DNA from: Xenopus tropicalis
Taxonomy: Eukaryota > Chordata > Amphibia > Anura > Pipidae
Reading direction: 5' to 3'
DNA length: 64,000 nt
Assembly: GCF_000004195.4 (NCBI RefSeq)
Contig: NC_030683.2
Location: forward strand, 5,899,815-5,963,814
The position numbers and the translations under genes are program-made. The notes beneath the pieces are model-generated. The model had not been told where the DNA came from. It ran no database searches and worked only from the letters and a program-made list of their open reading frames with translations. Positions 20,818 to 32,530 of the stretch are shown piece by piece. Position 1 is the first letter of the stretch. Every line of letters begins with the position of its first letter.

Positions 20818-22058
20818 GTGGGATGCTGGGAGTCCCCATTTCATATGCTGGGGTCTAGGGGGTCCCCATTCCAGGTGCTGGGGTCTAGGAGTCCCCATTG
20901 CAGATGCTGGGGTTTAGGAGTCCGCATTGCAGGTGCTGGGGGGTTTAGGGGTCCCCATTGCAGGTGCTGGAGTCTAGGGGTCCCCATTGTGGATGCTGGG
21001 GTTTTGGGGGTCCCTATTGCAGATGCTGGGGTCAAGTGTTCTCCATTGCAGATGCTAGGGGTCACCATTCCAGGTGCTGGGGTCTAGGAGTCCCCATTGC
21101 AGATGCTGGGGTCTGGGGGTCCCCATTCCAGGTGCTGGGGTCTAGGAGTCCCCATTGCAGATGCTGGAGTCTGGGGGTCCCTATTGCAGATGTTGGGGTC
21201 TGGGGTCCCCATTGCTGGTGCTGGGGTTCCTATTGCAGATTCTGGGGTCTGGGGGTCCCTATTGCAGATACTGGGGTCTCCATTGGAAGAGCTGGGGTCT
21301 AGTGGTCCCCATTGCAGATGCTGGGGTCTAGGGGTCCCCATTGCAGATGATGGGGTTTTGGGGGTCCCTATTGCAGATGCTGGGGTCTAGAGGTCCCCAT
21401 TGCAGATGCTGGGGTTTTGGGGGTCCCTATTGCAGATGCTGGGGTCAAGGGTTCGCCATTGCAGATGCTGGGGTCTAGGGGTCCCCATTCCAGGTGCTGG
21501 AGTCTAGGAGTCCCTATTGCTGATGCTGGGGTCTGGGGGTCCCCATTCCAGGTGCTGGAGTCTAGGAGTTGCCATTGCAGATGCTGGGGTGTGGGGGTTC
21601 CTATTGCAGATGTTGGGGTCTGGGGTCCCCATTGCTGGTGCTGGGGGTTCCTATTGCAGATTCTGGGGTCTGGGGGTCCCTATTGCAGATACTGGGGTCT
21701 CCATTGCAGATACTGGGGTCTAGTGGTCCCCATTGCAGATGCTGGGGTCTAGGGGTCCCCATTGCGGATGCTGGGGTTTTGGGGGTCCCTATTGCAGATG
21801 CTGGGGTCTAGGGGTCCCCATTGCAGATGCTGGGGTTTTGGGGGTCCCTATTGCAGATGCTGGGGTCTAGGGGTCCCCATTCCAGGTGCTGGAGTCTAGG
21901 AGTCCCTATTGCATATGCTGGGGTCTGGGGGGCCCCATTCCAGGTGCTGGAGTCTAGGAGTCGCCATTGCAGATGCTGGGGTCTTGGGGTCCCTATTGCA
22001 GATGCTGGGGTCTGGTGGTCTCCATTGCAGGTGCTGGGGGGTCCCCATTGCAGATTCA
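20818..22058 (+). repeat. 30-bp minisatellite with 420-bp higher-order period (~41 copies)
   Basis: Basic unit 'CCCCATTGCAGATGCTGGGG' plus 'TCTAGGGGT', about 29-30 bp. Variants include CCAGGTGC, TTTTGGGG and CTGGTG. The block starting 'CTATTGCAGATGTTGGGG' at 21181 recurs at 21601, exactly 420 bp on, followed by the same order of variants. Open frames on both strands are by-products of the 30-bp period. Confidence 0.93.
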
Positions 22059-23037
22059 TATAGCAGGCACAACAGATCAGGGACTTGCTGCCTCCAGGTA
22101 CCAGCACTAGACAGGTATAAGCTCTATTATCCACAAACCCATTATCCAGATAGATCTAGAATACACAAATGCCAAGCCATATGGTATATGGTTTAGGCAG
22201 GGCCATCCAACTGGAGGCCGTGGGCCAAATGTGGCCTTACAAAGGGTTTTTATGGCTCCCAGTCTACTCCAAGGCTCCATAGACTTCACTTTTTTTTTAA
22301 TTTAAAGGGGTTCTTCACCAGTTAAATACATACTTTATGTTGGCACAAAAACAAGTGTAGTCTGCAGCATCAGGATATGAATATACTATGTGAGGAGTGA
22401 GGGGACAAGTGTATGGGGGGCGGCCTTAATAGGCAGTGATTGGGGGTCACTAAGGACGAAGGCCCTTACTGTGCTGTATATAAATGCCCATAGAGCGCCC
22501 CCCCCAGAGCCGACCCATGCAATGGCATCAGCGCTTCCCTTCCCTCCGTTGCTAAACACCTCTCTCAGTTGGAACTAATTTTATGGGGTCACACGAAACC
22601 CCTTAAACCCCCCCCAGGGGCCAAAAGGATAATGTTAAACAAGACCATGTGATGGGATAGCGCAGGGCTGGGGGTTGTTTATTCACCTGCCGGCACAGGT
22701 TGGGGAACCGCAAGTCATTCTTGGACTCCATTTCATTAGTCGGAGGTTGCGCTGGAATTCATAATAAGCCCTAATGCCATCAATAACGCTGAGACATCTC
22801 TAATTCAGGACATTCCCTGCGCGTAGCTCCCAGGCAAATCCTTCCTAGAAACTTTCCCAAGGATGATGATGTGCCGGGTGTAATGCAATGCTTGTGCCGT
22901 GGCCCTCGATGTGGCGCTGGGCGTCTCTGCGCTTAGAAACACAGATTAAAGGGCAAAGGTGAAACAGATCCGCAGCTGTCAGAGCAAAGGGAAACTTAAC
23001 CATTCAAATAAACTGCCCGCAAAGCAGGACGGGTAGC
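22059..23037. other. Unique intron DNA; possible conserved block 22690-22990
   Basis: Near 22197-22290 lies a worn hAT-like fragment ('GCCATCCAACTGGAGGCC'). From 22690, 'CATTTCATTAGTCGGAGG', 'ATTCATAATAAGCCCTAATG', 'CATCAATAACGCTGAGAC' and 'AGATTAAAGGGCAAAGGTG' resemble conserved non-coding sequence. No supported exon. Confidence 0.35.
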
Positions 23038-25216
23038 GACTATAGGCACCATCTCTCCCTACTATACCTACTATCCCACAGCCCCAGTCCCTTCCCAGAG
23101 GCTATTATCCCCCCACTGCTACTATAGGCACCATCTCTCCCTACTATACCTGCTATCCCACAGCCCCAGTCCCTTCCCAGAGGCTATTATCCCCCCACTG
23201 CTACTATAGGCACCATCTCTCCCTACTATACCTGCTATCCCACAGCCCCAGTCCCTTCCCAGAGGCTATTATCCCCCCACTGCTACTATAGGCACCATCT
23301 CTCCCTACTATACCTGCTATCCCACAGCCCCAGTCCCTTCCCAGAGGCTATTATCCCCCCACTGCTACTATAGGCACCATCTCTCCCTACTATACCTGCT
23401 ATCACACAGCCCCAGTCCCTTCCCAGAGGCTATTATCCCCCCACTGCTACTATAGGCACCATCTCTCCCTACTATACCTGCTATCCCACAGCCCCAGTCC
23501 CTTCCCAGAGGCTATTATCCCCCCACTGTTACTATAGGCACCATCTCTCCCTACTATACCTGCTATCCCACAGCCCCAGTCCCTTCCCAGAGGCTATTAT
23601 CCCCCCACTGTTACTATAGGCACCATCTCTCCCTACTATACCTGCTATCCCACAGCCCCAGTCCCTTCCCAGAGGCTATTATCCCCCCCACTGCTACTAT
23701 AGGCACCATCTCTCCCTACTATACCTGCTATCCCACAGCCCCAGTCCCTTCCCAGAGGCTATTATCCCCCCACTGATACTATAGGCACCATCTCTCCCTA
23801 CTATACCTGCTATCCCACAGCCCCTGTCCCTTCCCAGAGGCTATTATCCCCCCACTATTACTATAGGCACCATCTCTCCCTACTATACCTGCTATCCCAC
23901 AGCCCCAGTCCCTTCCCAGAGGCTATTATCCCCCCACTGCTACTATAGGCACCATCTCTCCCTACTATACCTGCTATCCCACAGCCCCAGTCCCTTCCCA
24001 GAGGCTATTATCCCCCCACTGATACTATAGGCACCATCTCTCCCTACTATACCTGCTATCCCACAGCCCCTGTCCCTTCCCAGAGGCTATTATCCCCCCA
24101 CTGTTACTATAGGCACCATCTCTCCCTACTATACCTGCTATCCCACAGCCCCAGTCCCTTCCCAGAGGCTATTATCCCCCCACTGCTACTATAGGCACCA
24201 TCTCTCCCTACTATACCTGCTATCCCACAGCCCCAGTCCCTTCCCAGAGGCTATTATCCCCCCCACTGCTACTATAGGCACCATCTCTCCCTACTATACC
24301 TGCTATCCCACAGCCCCAGTCCCTTCCCAGAGGCTATTATCCCCCCCACTGCTACTATATGTACCATCTCTCCCTACTATACCTGCTATCCCACAGCCCC
24401 TGTCCCTTCCCAGAGGCTATTATCCCCCCACTGCTACTATATGTACCTACCATCTCTCCCTACTATACCTGCTATCCCACAGCCCCAGTCCCTTCCCAGA
24501 GGCTATTATCCCCCCCACTGCTACTATAGGCACCATCTCTCCCTACTATACCTGCTATCCCACAGCCCCTGTCCCTTCCCAGAGGCTATTATCCCCCCCA
24601 CTGCTACTATATGTACCATCTCTCCCTACTATACCTGCTATCCCACAGCCCCTGTCCCTTCCCAGAGGCTATTATCCCCCCCACTGCTACTATATGTGCC
24701 ATCTCTCCCTACTATACCTGCTATCCCACAGCCCCAGTCCCTTCCCAGAGGCTATTATCCCCCACTGCTACTATAGGCACCATCTCTCCCTACTATACCT
24801 GCTATCCCACAGCCCCAGTCCCTTCCCAGAGGCTATTATCCCCCACTGCTACTATAGGCACCATCTCTCCCTACTATACCTGCTATCCCACAGCCCCAGT
24901 CCCTTCCCAGAGGCTATTATCCCCCCACTGCTACTATAGGCACCATCTCTCCCTACTATACCTGCTATCCCACAGCCCCAGTCCCTTCCCAGAGGCTATT
25001 ATCCCACTGCTACTATAGGCACCATCTCTCCCTACTATACCTGCTATCCCACAGCCCCAGTCCCTTCCCAGAGGCTATTATCCCCCCACTGCTACTATAG
25101 GCACCATCTCTCCCTACTATACCTGCTATCCCACAGCCCCAGTCCCTTCCCAGAGGCTATTATCCCACTGCTACTATAGGCACCATCTCTCCCTACTATA
25201 CCTGCTATCCCACAGC
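23038..25216 (+). repeat. 82-bp minisatellite, second array (~27 copies)
   Basis: Same unit and same orientation as 18567-19578. It starts and ends in mid-unit. Subfamilies are visible: 'CTGTTAC' and 'CTGATAC' variants at 23520-24110, 'ATATGTACC' variants at 24355-24700, and short units lacking CCCC at about 25005 and 25165. Frames at 24441-25018 are repeat by-products. Confidence 0.95.
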
Positions 25217-26070
25217 CACTTGAAATTAAAGCTTCTGAATTTTAGCAACTCATTCTAACTGCACCAACAAACAGCTTTCTCTTCACCTTTATTGTTAAAT
25301 TACTTTCAGCACATAAAAACAAATATATATATATATAACTGTCACTTCAAGAAGGGTCTTTAGAAGAGAACATCTACTGGCCACATATTAATAGCGATTA
25401 CTCATCCCAAATATCAGAAAAAATTCTCCCCAAAGAAAAACCATAATCTAATATCAAATAAAAACATCTTGAATGAAATGGATGTTAGAAAACAGTGTGT
25501 ATAAATCAGTGCAGTTGTAAAATGCGAAACAGTCATCCCAAACTGATTCGTGCTGCTTTGAAGTGGGATTCAGTCGCTATTGTAGGTTGGCGCCGGCCCA
25601 GCAGTACTCGCTGCCAAGCACGGTTCCTGTAAAGTTCACTCTGTAATCACCAAACGGGACCCCGGAGTCGGGGAAAATGGGGGCCTGAGAGAGGTAAAAG
25701 GCTGCCCCCCTAGACAATATATACAGTGGGGGTGCCCACCCTTCCGGATTGTGCTGAATCACTAGAGACTTTATATCACTGACACTGATAACTGTTTCAT
25801 GATGGAATAATTTGTATTTCTGCATCAGTTTTTCTCTATCTGTCTCTATCACTCAACTAAACATAATCTTTAGGACATGACTTTATTATATTACTCACAA
25901 AGCCATTTTCTACTTACAAACGCATGTATGAGTCACGTCATGTATATTGTTTTAATATTTTCTTAATAAAAATCCTTCTAAATACAGAAAAACAGGGAGT
26001 AAAATTATGTTTGTGGGAAACATCTCCCCCACGTGTCCTTAGCGTAATGCCCCTGTGATCCCACCTTTGC
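25217..26070. other. AT-rich unique intron DNA
   Basis: No recognised family. The minus-strand frame 25577-25852 has no splice or family support. Confidence 0.5.
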
Positions 26071-26184
26071 TATACAGGTATGGGGCCTATTACTGGACCT
26101 GGGGTATTCCTGGGAAAAGTACAGGGCTCTGCTTATTATAGAGAGAAAGGAAATCTGTTTTCAAATTTGAATTATTTGATTAGG
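26071..26184. mobile_element. Internally deleted copy of the 112-bp-array MITE
   Basis: 'TACAGGTATGGGGCCTATTA' matches the left end of the MITE at 44674. 'GGAAATCTGTTTTCAAATTT' and 'GAATTATTTGATTA' match its right part. It lacks the 112-bp array. Confidence 0.6.
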
Positions 26185-26425
26185 GTCCCCTATAGGCCAG
26201 GGGCCGTGTGTGAGTGATAATATTTTTTTCCCTTCTGATCTCTTTATTTTCACAACAACATTTATTTTATTTTACTCAGCAAATCCGATGCATTATATAA
26301 AAAACAGAAGGGATAATCTGAGTCAACAGCCCGTGCCTTTTTCCCACTTTATAAATATTGTTGTGAGAGCCAAGCTGTTTCTTTTCTCTGCTAATAAATG
26401 AGTTCTTGGCAATTAGCATTGGTAT
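26185..26425 (+). repeat. Duplicated segment, copy 1 (relative at 29210-29430)
   Basis: Begins with one unit of the 46-bp repeat ('GGTCCCCTATAGGCCAGGGG') and continues with 'GATCTCTTTATTTTCACAAC', 'CAACAGCCCGTGCCTTTTTC', 'CCACTTTATAAATATTGTTG' and 'AATGAGTTCTTGGCAATTAG'. These strings recur in the same order at 29210-29430. The content resembles conserved non-coding DNA. Confidence 0.85.
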
Positions 26426-27865
26426 TAGGGCTGTTCTGCCCCCAATAAGGGGTAATTATATCTTAGTTGGGATCAAGTACAGGTACTGTTTTATTATTAC
26501 AGAGAAAAGGGAATCATTTAACCATTAAATAAACCCAATAGGGCTGTTCTGCCCCCAATAAGGGGTAATTATATCTTAGTTGGGATCAAGTACAGGTACT
26601 GTTTTATTATTACAGAGAAAAGGGAATCATTTAACCATTAAATAAACCCAATAGGGCTGTTCTGCCCCAATAAGGGGTAATTATATCTTAGTTGGGATCA
26701 AGTACAGGTACTGTTTTATTATTACAGAGAAAAGGGAATCATTTAACCATTAAATAAACCCAATAGGGCTGTTCTGCCCCAATAAGGGGTAATTATATCT
26801 TAGTTGGGATCAAGTACAGGTACTGTTTTATTATTACAGAGAAAAGGGAATCATTTAACCATGAAATAAACCCAATAGGGCTGTTCTGCCCCCAATAAGG
26901 GGTAATTATATCTTAGTTGGGATCAAGTACAGGTACTGTTTTATTATTACAGAGAAAAGGGAATCATTTAACCATTAAATAAACCCAATAGGGCTGTTCT
27001 GCCCCCAATAAGGGGTAATTATATCTTAGTTGGGATCAAGTACAGGTACTGTTTTATTATTACAGAGAAAAGGGAATCATTTAACCATTAAATAAACCCA
27101 ATAGGGCTGTTCTGCCCCAATAAGGGGTAATTATATCTTAGTTGGGATCAAGTACAGGTACTGTTTTATTATTACAGAGAAAAGGGAATCATTTAACCAT
27201 TAAATAAACCCAATAGGGCTGTTCTGCCCCAATAAGGGGTAATTATATCTTAGTTGGGATCAAGTACAGGTACTGTTTTATTATTACAGAGAAAAGGGAA
27301 TCATTTAACCATGAAATAAACCCAATAGGGCTGTTCTGCCCCCAATAAGGGGTAATTATATCTTAGTTGGGATCAAGTACAGGTACTGTTTTATTATTAC
27401 AGAGAAAAGGGAATCATTTAACCATTAAATAAACCCAATAGGGCTGTTCTGCCCCAATAAGGGGTAATTATATCTTAGTTGGGATCAAGTACAGGTACTG
27501 TTTTATTATTACAGAGAAAAGGGAATCATTTAACCATTAAATAAACCCAATAGGGCTGTTCTGCCCCCAATAAGGGGTAATTATATCTTAGTTGGGATCA
27601 AGTACAGGTACTGTTTTATTATTACAGAGAAAAGGGAATCATTTAACCATTAAATAAACCCAATAGGGCTGTTCTGCCCCAATAAGGGGTAATTATATCT
27701 TAGTTGGGATCAAGTACAGGTACTGTTTTATTATTACAGAGAGAAATGAATTCTATTTTAAAATGTAAAATTATTTGATTAGAATGGAGTCTATAGGATG
27801 TGACCTTGCCATAACTCGGAGCATTCTGTATAAGGGGTTTCTGGATAATGCATCCTATACCTGTA
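26426..27865 (+). mobile_element. 112-bp tandem array plus right end of the same MITE
   Basis: About 11-12 copies of the 112-bp unit run from mid-unit at 26426 to about 27738. The MITE right end follows, with 'TTATTTGATTAGAATGGAGT' and the terminus 'GCATCCTATACCTGTA' at 27865. There is no left end next to the array; it joins duplicated segment copy 1 directly. Confidence 0.85.
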
Positions 27866-28423
27866 ATAGTTTACTCTTTTCAGTGATGGATTTATTTGAA
27901 TACATTTTTATGCTGGAGCTCTATTAATCTCTGCAAATACATTTGGGGTGCAGATCATGCTGGCCCCCCAGCCTTGTACTGAGAATACTTTTATCTACAT
28001 GTATCTGTACCCGCGCCAATGATGCCCTGGGGCTGCCGGTCCCTTTCTGTTATAGGGGCCCTGCCTTAAAACCATGCGTAATCCAAAAGCCTTAGCAATA
28101 GAAACGAGAGCAGAGCCCCGGAGAGGTGGCTGATGGGATCATTTCTCATCGGAGAGCGGCACATTTATTCCCATCTGTCGGATAAATATAAACATATTTT
28201 GGGAAGCATTCAGCCTCGGGAAGGAAATACTCTCTGACAATTACTCTAAACACTGGTAGGGCGTCCACTGAGTGACAAATCTCATTTTCCTTTTCAAGGA
28301 ATTGGATTCATTGGAGGTGATTAATGTATGAGAAGCGTCTCCAGATTCATGTGTTCTCCAAATTCCTTGTTTTCTCCGCAAATCTCCTGCTCTTAAAGTG
28401 GAACTGTCATTGCTGGGGGAAAT
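27866..28423. other. Unique intron DNA; possible conserved block 28080-28400
   Basis: 'ATCATTTCTCATCGGAGAGC', 'CGGATAAATATAAACATATT', 'CTGACAATTACTCTAAACAC' and 'GGTGATTAATGTATGAG' form a non-repetitive, enhancer-like stretch. Not coding in any frame. Confidence 0.4.
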
Positions 28424-29235
28424 GTGTATAGGGTCCCCTATGGGCCAGGGGCTATGTATAAGTGCTACTACTTATAGGGTCCCCTATGGGCCAGGGGCTA
28501 TGTATAAGTGCTACTATTTATAGGGTCCCCTATGGGCCAGGGGCTATGTATAAGTGCCACTACGTATAGGGTGCCCTATGGGCCAGGGGCTATGTATATG
28601 TGCTACTACTTATAGGGCCCCCTATGGGCCAGGGGCTATGTATATGTGCTACTACTTATAGGGTCCCCTATGGGCCAGGGGCTATGTATAAGTGCTACTA
28701 TTTATAGGGTCCCCTATGGGCCAGGGGCTATGTATAAGTGCCACTACGTATAGGGTGCCCTATGGGCCAGGGGCTATGTATATGTGCTACTACTTATAGG
28801 GCCCCCTATGGGCCAGGGGCTATGTATATGTGCTACTACTTATAGGGTCCCCTATGGGCCAGGGGCTATGTATATGTGCTACTACTTATAGGGTCCCTGT
28901 GGGCCAGGGACTATGTATAAGTGCTACTGTTTATAGGGTCCCCTATGGGCCAGGGACTATGTATAAGTGCTATTACTTATAGGGTCCCCTATGGGCCAGG
29001 GGCTATGTATAAGTGCTACTACTTATAGGGTCCCCTATGGGCCAGAGACTATGTATAAGTGCTACTGTTTATAGGGTCCCCTATGGGCCAGGGGCTATGT
29101 ATAAGTGCTACTACTTATAGGGTCCCCTATGGGCCAGGGGTTATGTATAAGTGCTACTACTTATTGGGTGCCCTATGGGCCAGGGGCTATGTATAAGTGC
29201 TACTACTTATAGGGCCCCCTATGGGCCAGGGGCCA
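28424..29235 (+). repeat. 46-bp minisatellite with a 184-bp higher-order period (~17 copies)
   Basis: Unit 'TATAGGGTCCCCTATGGGCC' plus 'AGGGGCTATGTATAAGTGCTAC'. The variant string 'CCACTACGTATAGGGTGCC' at about 28557 recurs at about 28741 (184 bp, four units) with the same neighbours. Confidence 0.92.
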
Positions 29236-29430
29236 TACATTATTGCTACTGTTTTTCCCCTCTCGATCTCTTTATTTTCACAACAACATTAAACTGGCAA
29301 AACAAAATGAAGGGATAATTTGTGAGCCAACAGCCCGTGCCTTTTTCCCACTTTATAAATATTGTTGCGAGAGCCAAGCTGTTTCTTTTCTCCGCTAATA
29401 AATGAGTTCTTGGCAATTAGCATTTGGATG
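29210..29430 (+). repeat. Duplicated segment, copy 2; possible conserved non-coding element
   Basis: Homologous to 26185-26425. It continues beyond the shared part with 'GTGGGTAATGTAATTACC'. Differences between copies (TTGTTGTGAG/TTGTTGCGAG, a ~35-bp inserted AT-rich stretch in copy 1) show the duplication is not recent. Confidence 0.8.
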
Positions 29431-30009
29431 AGAGCAAGGTAACCGTGGGTAATGTAATTACCCCAAATCCAAAACAGAGCGGCAGTTGATCATGTGGAAA
29501 TGTGTCTGAGCGGCAAGAAAAATATTCACTCGATGAGAAATGTTTGGGCTGCGGAGTGGGATTGTACCTCTAGGCCCTCGGGAGAGGCCACCCACGTGCA
29601 CCCATGTACCTCATGCCGAGATACAGGACAAAGCCGGGATTGTGCTGATGGACAGTCACTTTCAGCCAATGACAGGCAGGGGCTGAAGAGAGACCACTCT
29701 GCACAGCTCATCAGGACCTGCCTATCTGTGGGGGCCGGCGGCATTCACGCTGACCAATAGGATTCTCTAATGGGGGGCCCCATTTTAAAACAATACAAAC
29801 CACTAGGGGAAGCCACGGAATAAACACATCGCAGACAGACCCCTAATGCACCCTGAGATTATACAACATGCACATCAGTTGCGGCACCAGTGGAGCTGAC
29901 AATCTAATGTCCTGATAAAACTCTTATGGTCAGTTATATTGGGAGCCAGTTACCCTCCCTGTAGGATTCAGAGTATAAGAGGGAACTCACAAGACACAGG
30001 GAGAAGACG
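29431..30009. other. Unique intron DNA, possibly conserved at 29431-29760
   Basis: Non-repetitive. It includes 'GGTAATGTAATTACCCC', 'TTGATCATGTGGAAATGTG' and 'AGCCAATGACAGGCAGGGGC'. The + strand frame at 29494-29760 is overlapped antisense by another and lacks splice support. Confidence 0.35.
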
Positions 30010-30345
30010 AGGAACCTTTAAATTAACTCTCAGTATGGTGTAGAGGCTGCTATTCTGAGACAATTTGCAATTGTTCTTCATTTTTTATTATTTGGGGTTT
30101 TTGAATTATTTAGCTTTTTGTTTTAGTTTGGAATTTCAGCAGCAAACTGGTTGCTAGGGTCCAATGTAACCAGGAAGTGGTTTGAAAGAGAGACAGGAAT
30201 ATAAATAGAGTGGCGACTAAATAGAAAGATAAGGAATAAAAAGTAACAATAACAATAGGAAGGAAGGGAAATAACTCAAAAACAAATAAAAAATGAAGAC
30301 CAATTGAAAACCTGCTCAGAAAGTAAGGCATGAATGCCAGCCGCT
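30010..30345 (+). mobile_element. 'GTCAGTGACC'-family MITE lacking the core
   Basis: Has 'ACCTTTAAATTAACTCTCAG', 'CTTCATTTTTTATTATTTGG', 'GGTTGCTAGGGTCCAATG', 'GAATATAAATAGAGTGG' and 'AATGAAGACCAATTGAAAA', but the GTCAGTGACC core is deleted. Confidence 0.7.
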
Positions 30346-30564
30346 GTGCCAATGAGTTATAATGCCCACACTGCACATTACTATAGTGAATTCTTATCCT
30401 TTTGGGCCTATCTTTTTGGGGTTCATACTCCTTTGTCGTGTGAATCTGATGGAGAGACTGTGCCCTCAAAATGTTTTTGCTCTGAATGCTGATTGGTTGT
30501 TATAGGCTACATCTCTATATAAATACCTGGCCGGTATTTGACCAGGGTAGTCAGTAAATCACCA

Positions 30565-30860
30565 GCTAGGGCCGGCACCAGGGTTGGACTGGGGGGTGCA
30601 GGGCCCACCGGGGATTCTGCCTCAGGGGCCCCTGCACCCCCCCCCAATGGTCCCCGCCACCTTCACCCCCCCCCCCCCCCGCAGAGGCCCCCAACACCCT
30701 CCGCCCCTCCCCAGAGTGCTCCTAAAATAAATTTACCTGCGGTGCGTTGGGGAAGGGAGACAGCAGATCATGGGAGCGCCCTGGGGGGATCGAATCTGGG
30801 CCGCCGGGGCCCACTGGGATTTTTCCCGGTGCCCCGGCGGCCCAGTACCAGTAAATGTAA
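30565..30860. repeat. GC-rich palindromic repeat with C-runs
   Basis: 'CTGGGCCGCCGGGGCCCACT' faces 'GTGCCCCGGCGGCCCAGTAC' at 30795-30850, a perfect-looking hairpin. A C-run of about 16 lies near 30668. A relative with 'GGCGGCCCAGTCCGGCC' is at 61857-61920. Confidence 0.55.
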
Positions 30861-31904
30861 TACCCTGAAAATCCCCCCTTTCCTTACTTTCTCTGCTGCT
30901 GATCAGCCTTTATACCCACAGGCCCACCTTTACCCTGCCTATTTCCCCACCCAGTCGGCCCATTGCCCAATCACATTCCCCTGTTCCCTGCCCGTATCAG
31001 CCCATCCCTAACATGCCATAGACAGTCACTATTTAGTGGGTTGGTGGGGCCTCTTTGTACTTGAAATGCCGGAGGCTATGTTGACATTTAGTCCAGACTA
31101 GGGTTGCCAACTAGGGGGTGGCGACGTTAAAGGGCGGGGCTATTGGCTATTGGCTGATCGCCACATCAATCTGAGTGAGTCTTGCACCATTTTCCAATTT
31201 GGAAAACCAGGCAGGAGGTTTTTACCCGGTTGGCCCTTCCGGAAACAGGGCTGTTTGGGTGGCAAGCCTAGTCCAGACCCCCCGTTCTGTGCCCCCCATC
31301 CCAGTGGGCGCCTCTTGTGGTCGTGGGATGAGCTGAATAGTAGTTGCACTGCCGCAGCCAATGCTGTGCTCTTCCCGTCGGAGCCACGGCGCTATTGTGC
31401 CAGAGTCTCATTGGCCCTTGGAGACAGTAATGTAGCTGCCATTAGGCTGGGATATAAGATGACCTGATAAGCCCCGGCTACCTGCTCAGTGACCGGTGTA
31501 GCCCAGAAGGGGTGTCGCGTTCTGTTGTGCTACCTAGAGACCCCCCATTCCTCCTGTTTCACCCCCCCCCCTCCTCCCCAATCCTTCGCTCGCTCGCTGA
31601 CATTTCTTTTAATTTCTGTGCGGCGATTAGCGGCGCTAAATACTCAATCAACCTTTTGTGCCTGGGAAATGAGGTCGGCTCTCAAATCCCCATATTAAAT
31701 AATGTGCAGCGGGGCTGGGGCTCCGGCTTGGAGAGTGCGGAGCGGCGGATCCCCGCAGAGCTTTGTGTGGGAAGTGAGACGGGCAGGGGGCAAAGCCGGA
31801 GATGTGTCGGCTCAGTTCCTTCACTGCTTCTTATGGAAGCTTTTATTTGTTAATGTGCCCATTCCCGCTAATAAACAGAGCCCTAAAGGTGTGCTTGGCC
31901 TTTA
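30861..31904. other. Unique intron DNA; possible conserved block 31575-31900
   Basis: 31590-31710 ('TGACATTTCTTTTAATTTC', 'GCGGCGATTAGCGGCGC', 'AAATACTCAATCAACC', 'CCCCATATTAAATAATG') is the most conserved-element-like stretch of the window, followed by 'GGAAGCTTTTATTTGTTAAT'. The frames 31489-31905 overlap one another and have no family support. 31140-31360 is GC-rich and may be an old repeat. Confidence 0.4.
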
Positions 31905-32530
31905 AATCACTTGCCGCCTTCTTCTGACTCTTTCCAACTTTCAAATGGGGGTCACTGACCCCGGCAACAAAAAAATCTCTCCGCGAGGCTTCAATTTTAT
32001 TGTCATCATAACTATATATTGCTTATTTTTCTATTCAGGCCCTCTCCTATAAACATATCAGTCTCTCATTCAAACCACTGCCTGGTTGCTAAGGTAATCT
32101 AAACTAGCAATGCACCAAATTTGGCCCGAATCCAGCCTTTTTTTTGAAGGATTCAGTTTCGGCCGAATCCACTGTCCCGGCCGAACCGAATCTGAATCCT
32201 AATTAGCATTCGGAAGGGTTAAATGGTGGGGGAGGGTTTTTTTTTGCCACGCGCGCAATTTTTAACCCTTCCCGATCCTAATTAGGAATTGGAAAATTAG
32301 AATTAGGATTCGGATTCAATTCGGGGTTTGGCAGAATCCGTCAGGGTGGGTTCGGGGGCTCGACCAAACCCAAAAAAGTGGGTTTGGTGTATCCCTAATT
32401 TGAACCCTAACAACCAGATGAAATTCCAAAGTGGAGAATTTCGAAACAAAAAGTGAATTCGTCAAAAAAGCACAAATAATAAAAAATGAAGGCCAATTGC
32501 AAATTGTCTCAGAATATTACTTTCTGCATA
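31905..32530 (-). mobile_element. 'GTCAGTGACC' MITE, split by a nested insertion
   Basis: The left part to about 32104 has 'GGGGGTCACTGACCCCGGC' and 'CCACTGCCTGGTTGCTAAGG'. The right part from about 32398 has 'GAACCCTAACAACCAGATGA' and 'AATGAAGGCCAATTGCAAAT'. The parts are continuous once 32105-32397 is removed. Confidence 0.75.
32105..32397. mobile_element. Nested element with 'TAGGGATACACC' termini
   Basis: Ends are 'TAGCAATGCACCAAATTTGG' and 'GGGTTTGGTGTATCCCTA', inverted repeats. Subterminal 'CGGCCGAATCCACTG' and 'GATTCGGATTCAATTCGG' are typical of a frog MITE whose name I do not know. Contains inner inverted 'CCTAATTAGCATTCGG' and 'GGATTCGGATTC'. Non-coding. Confidence 0.7.

Noticed and set aside
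18567..25216. CRISPR-like appearance of regularly repeated units
   Set aside because: There are no unique spacers; the whole 82-bp unit repeats, and the genome is animal.
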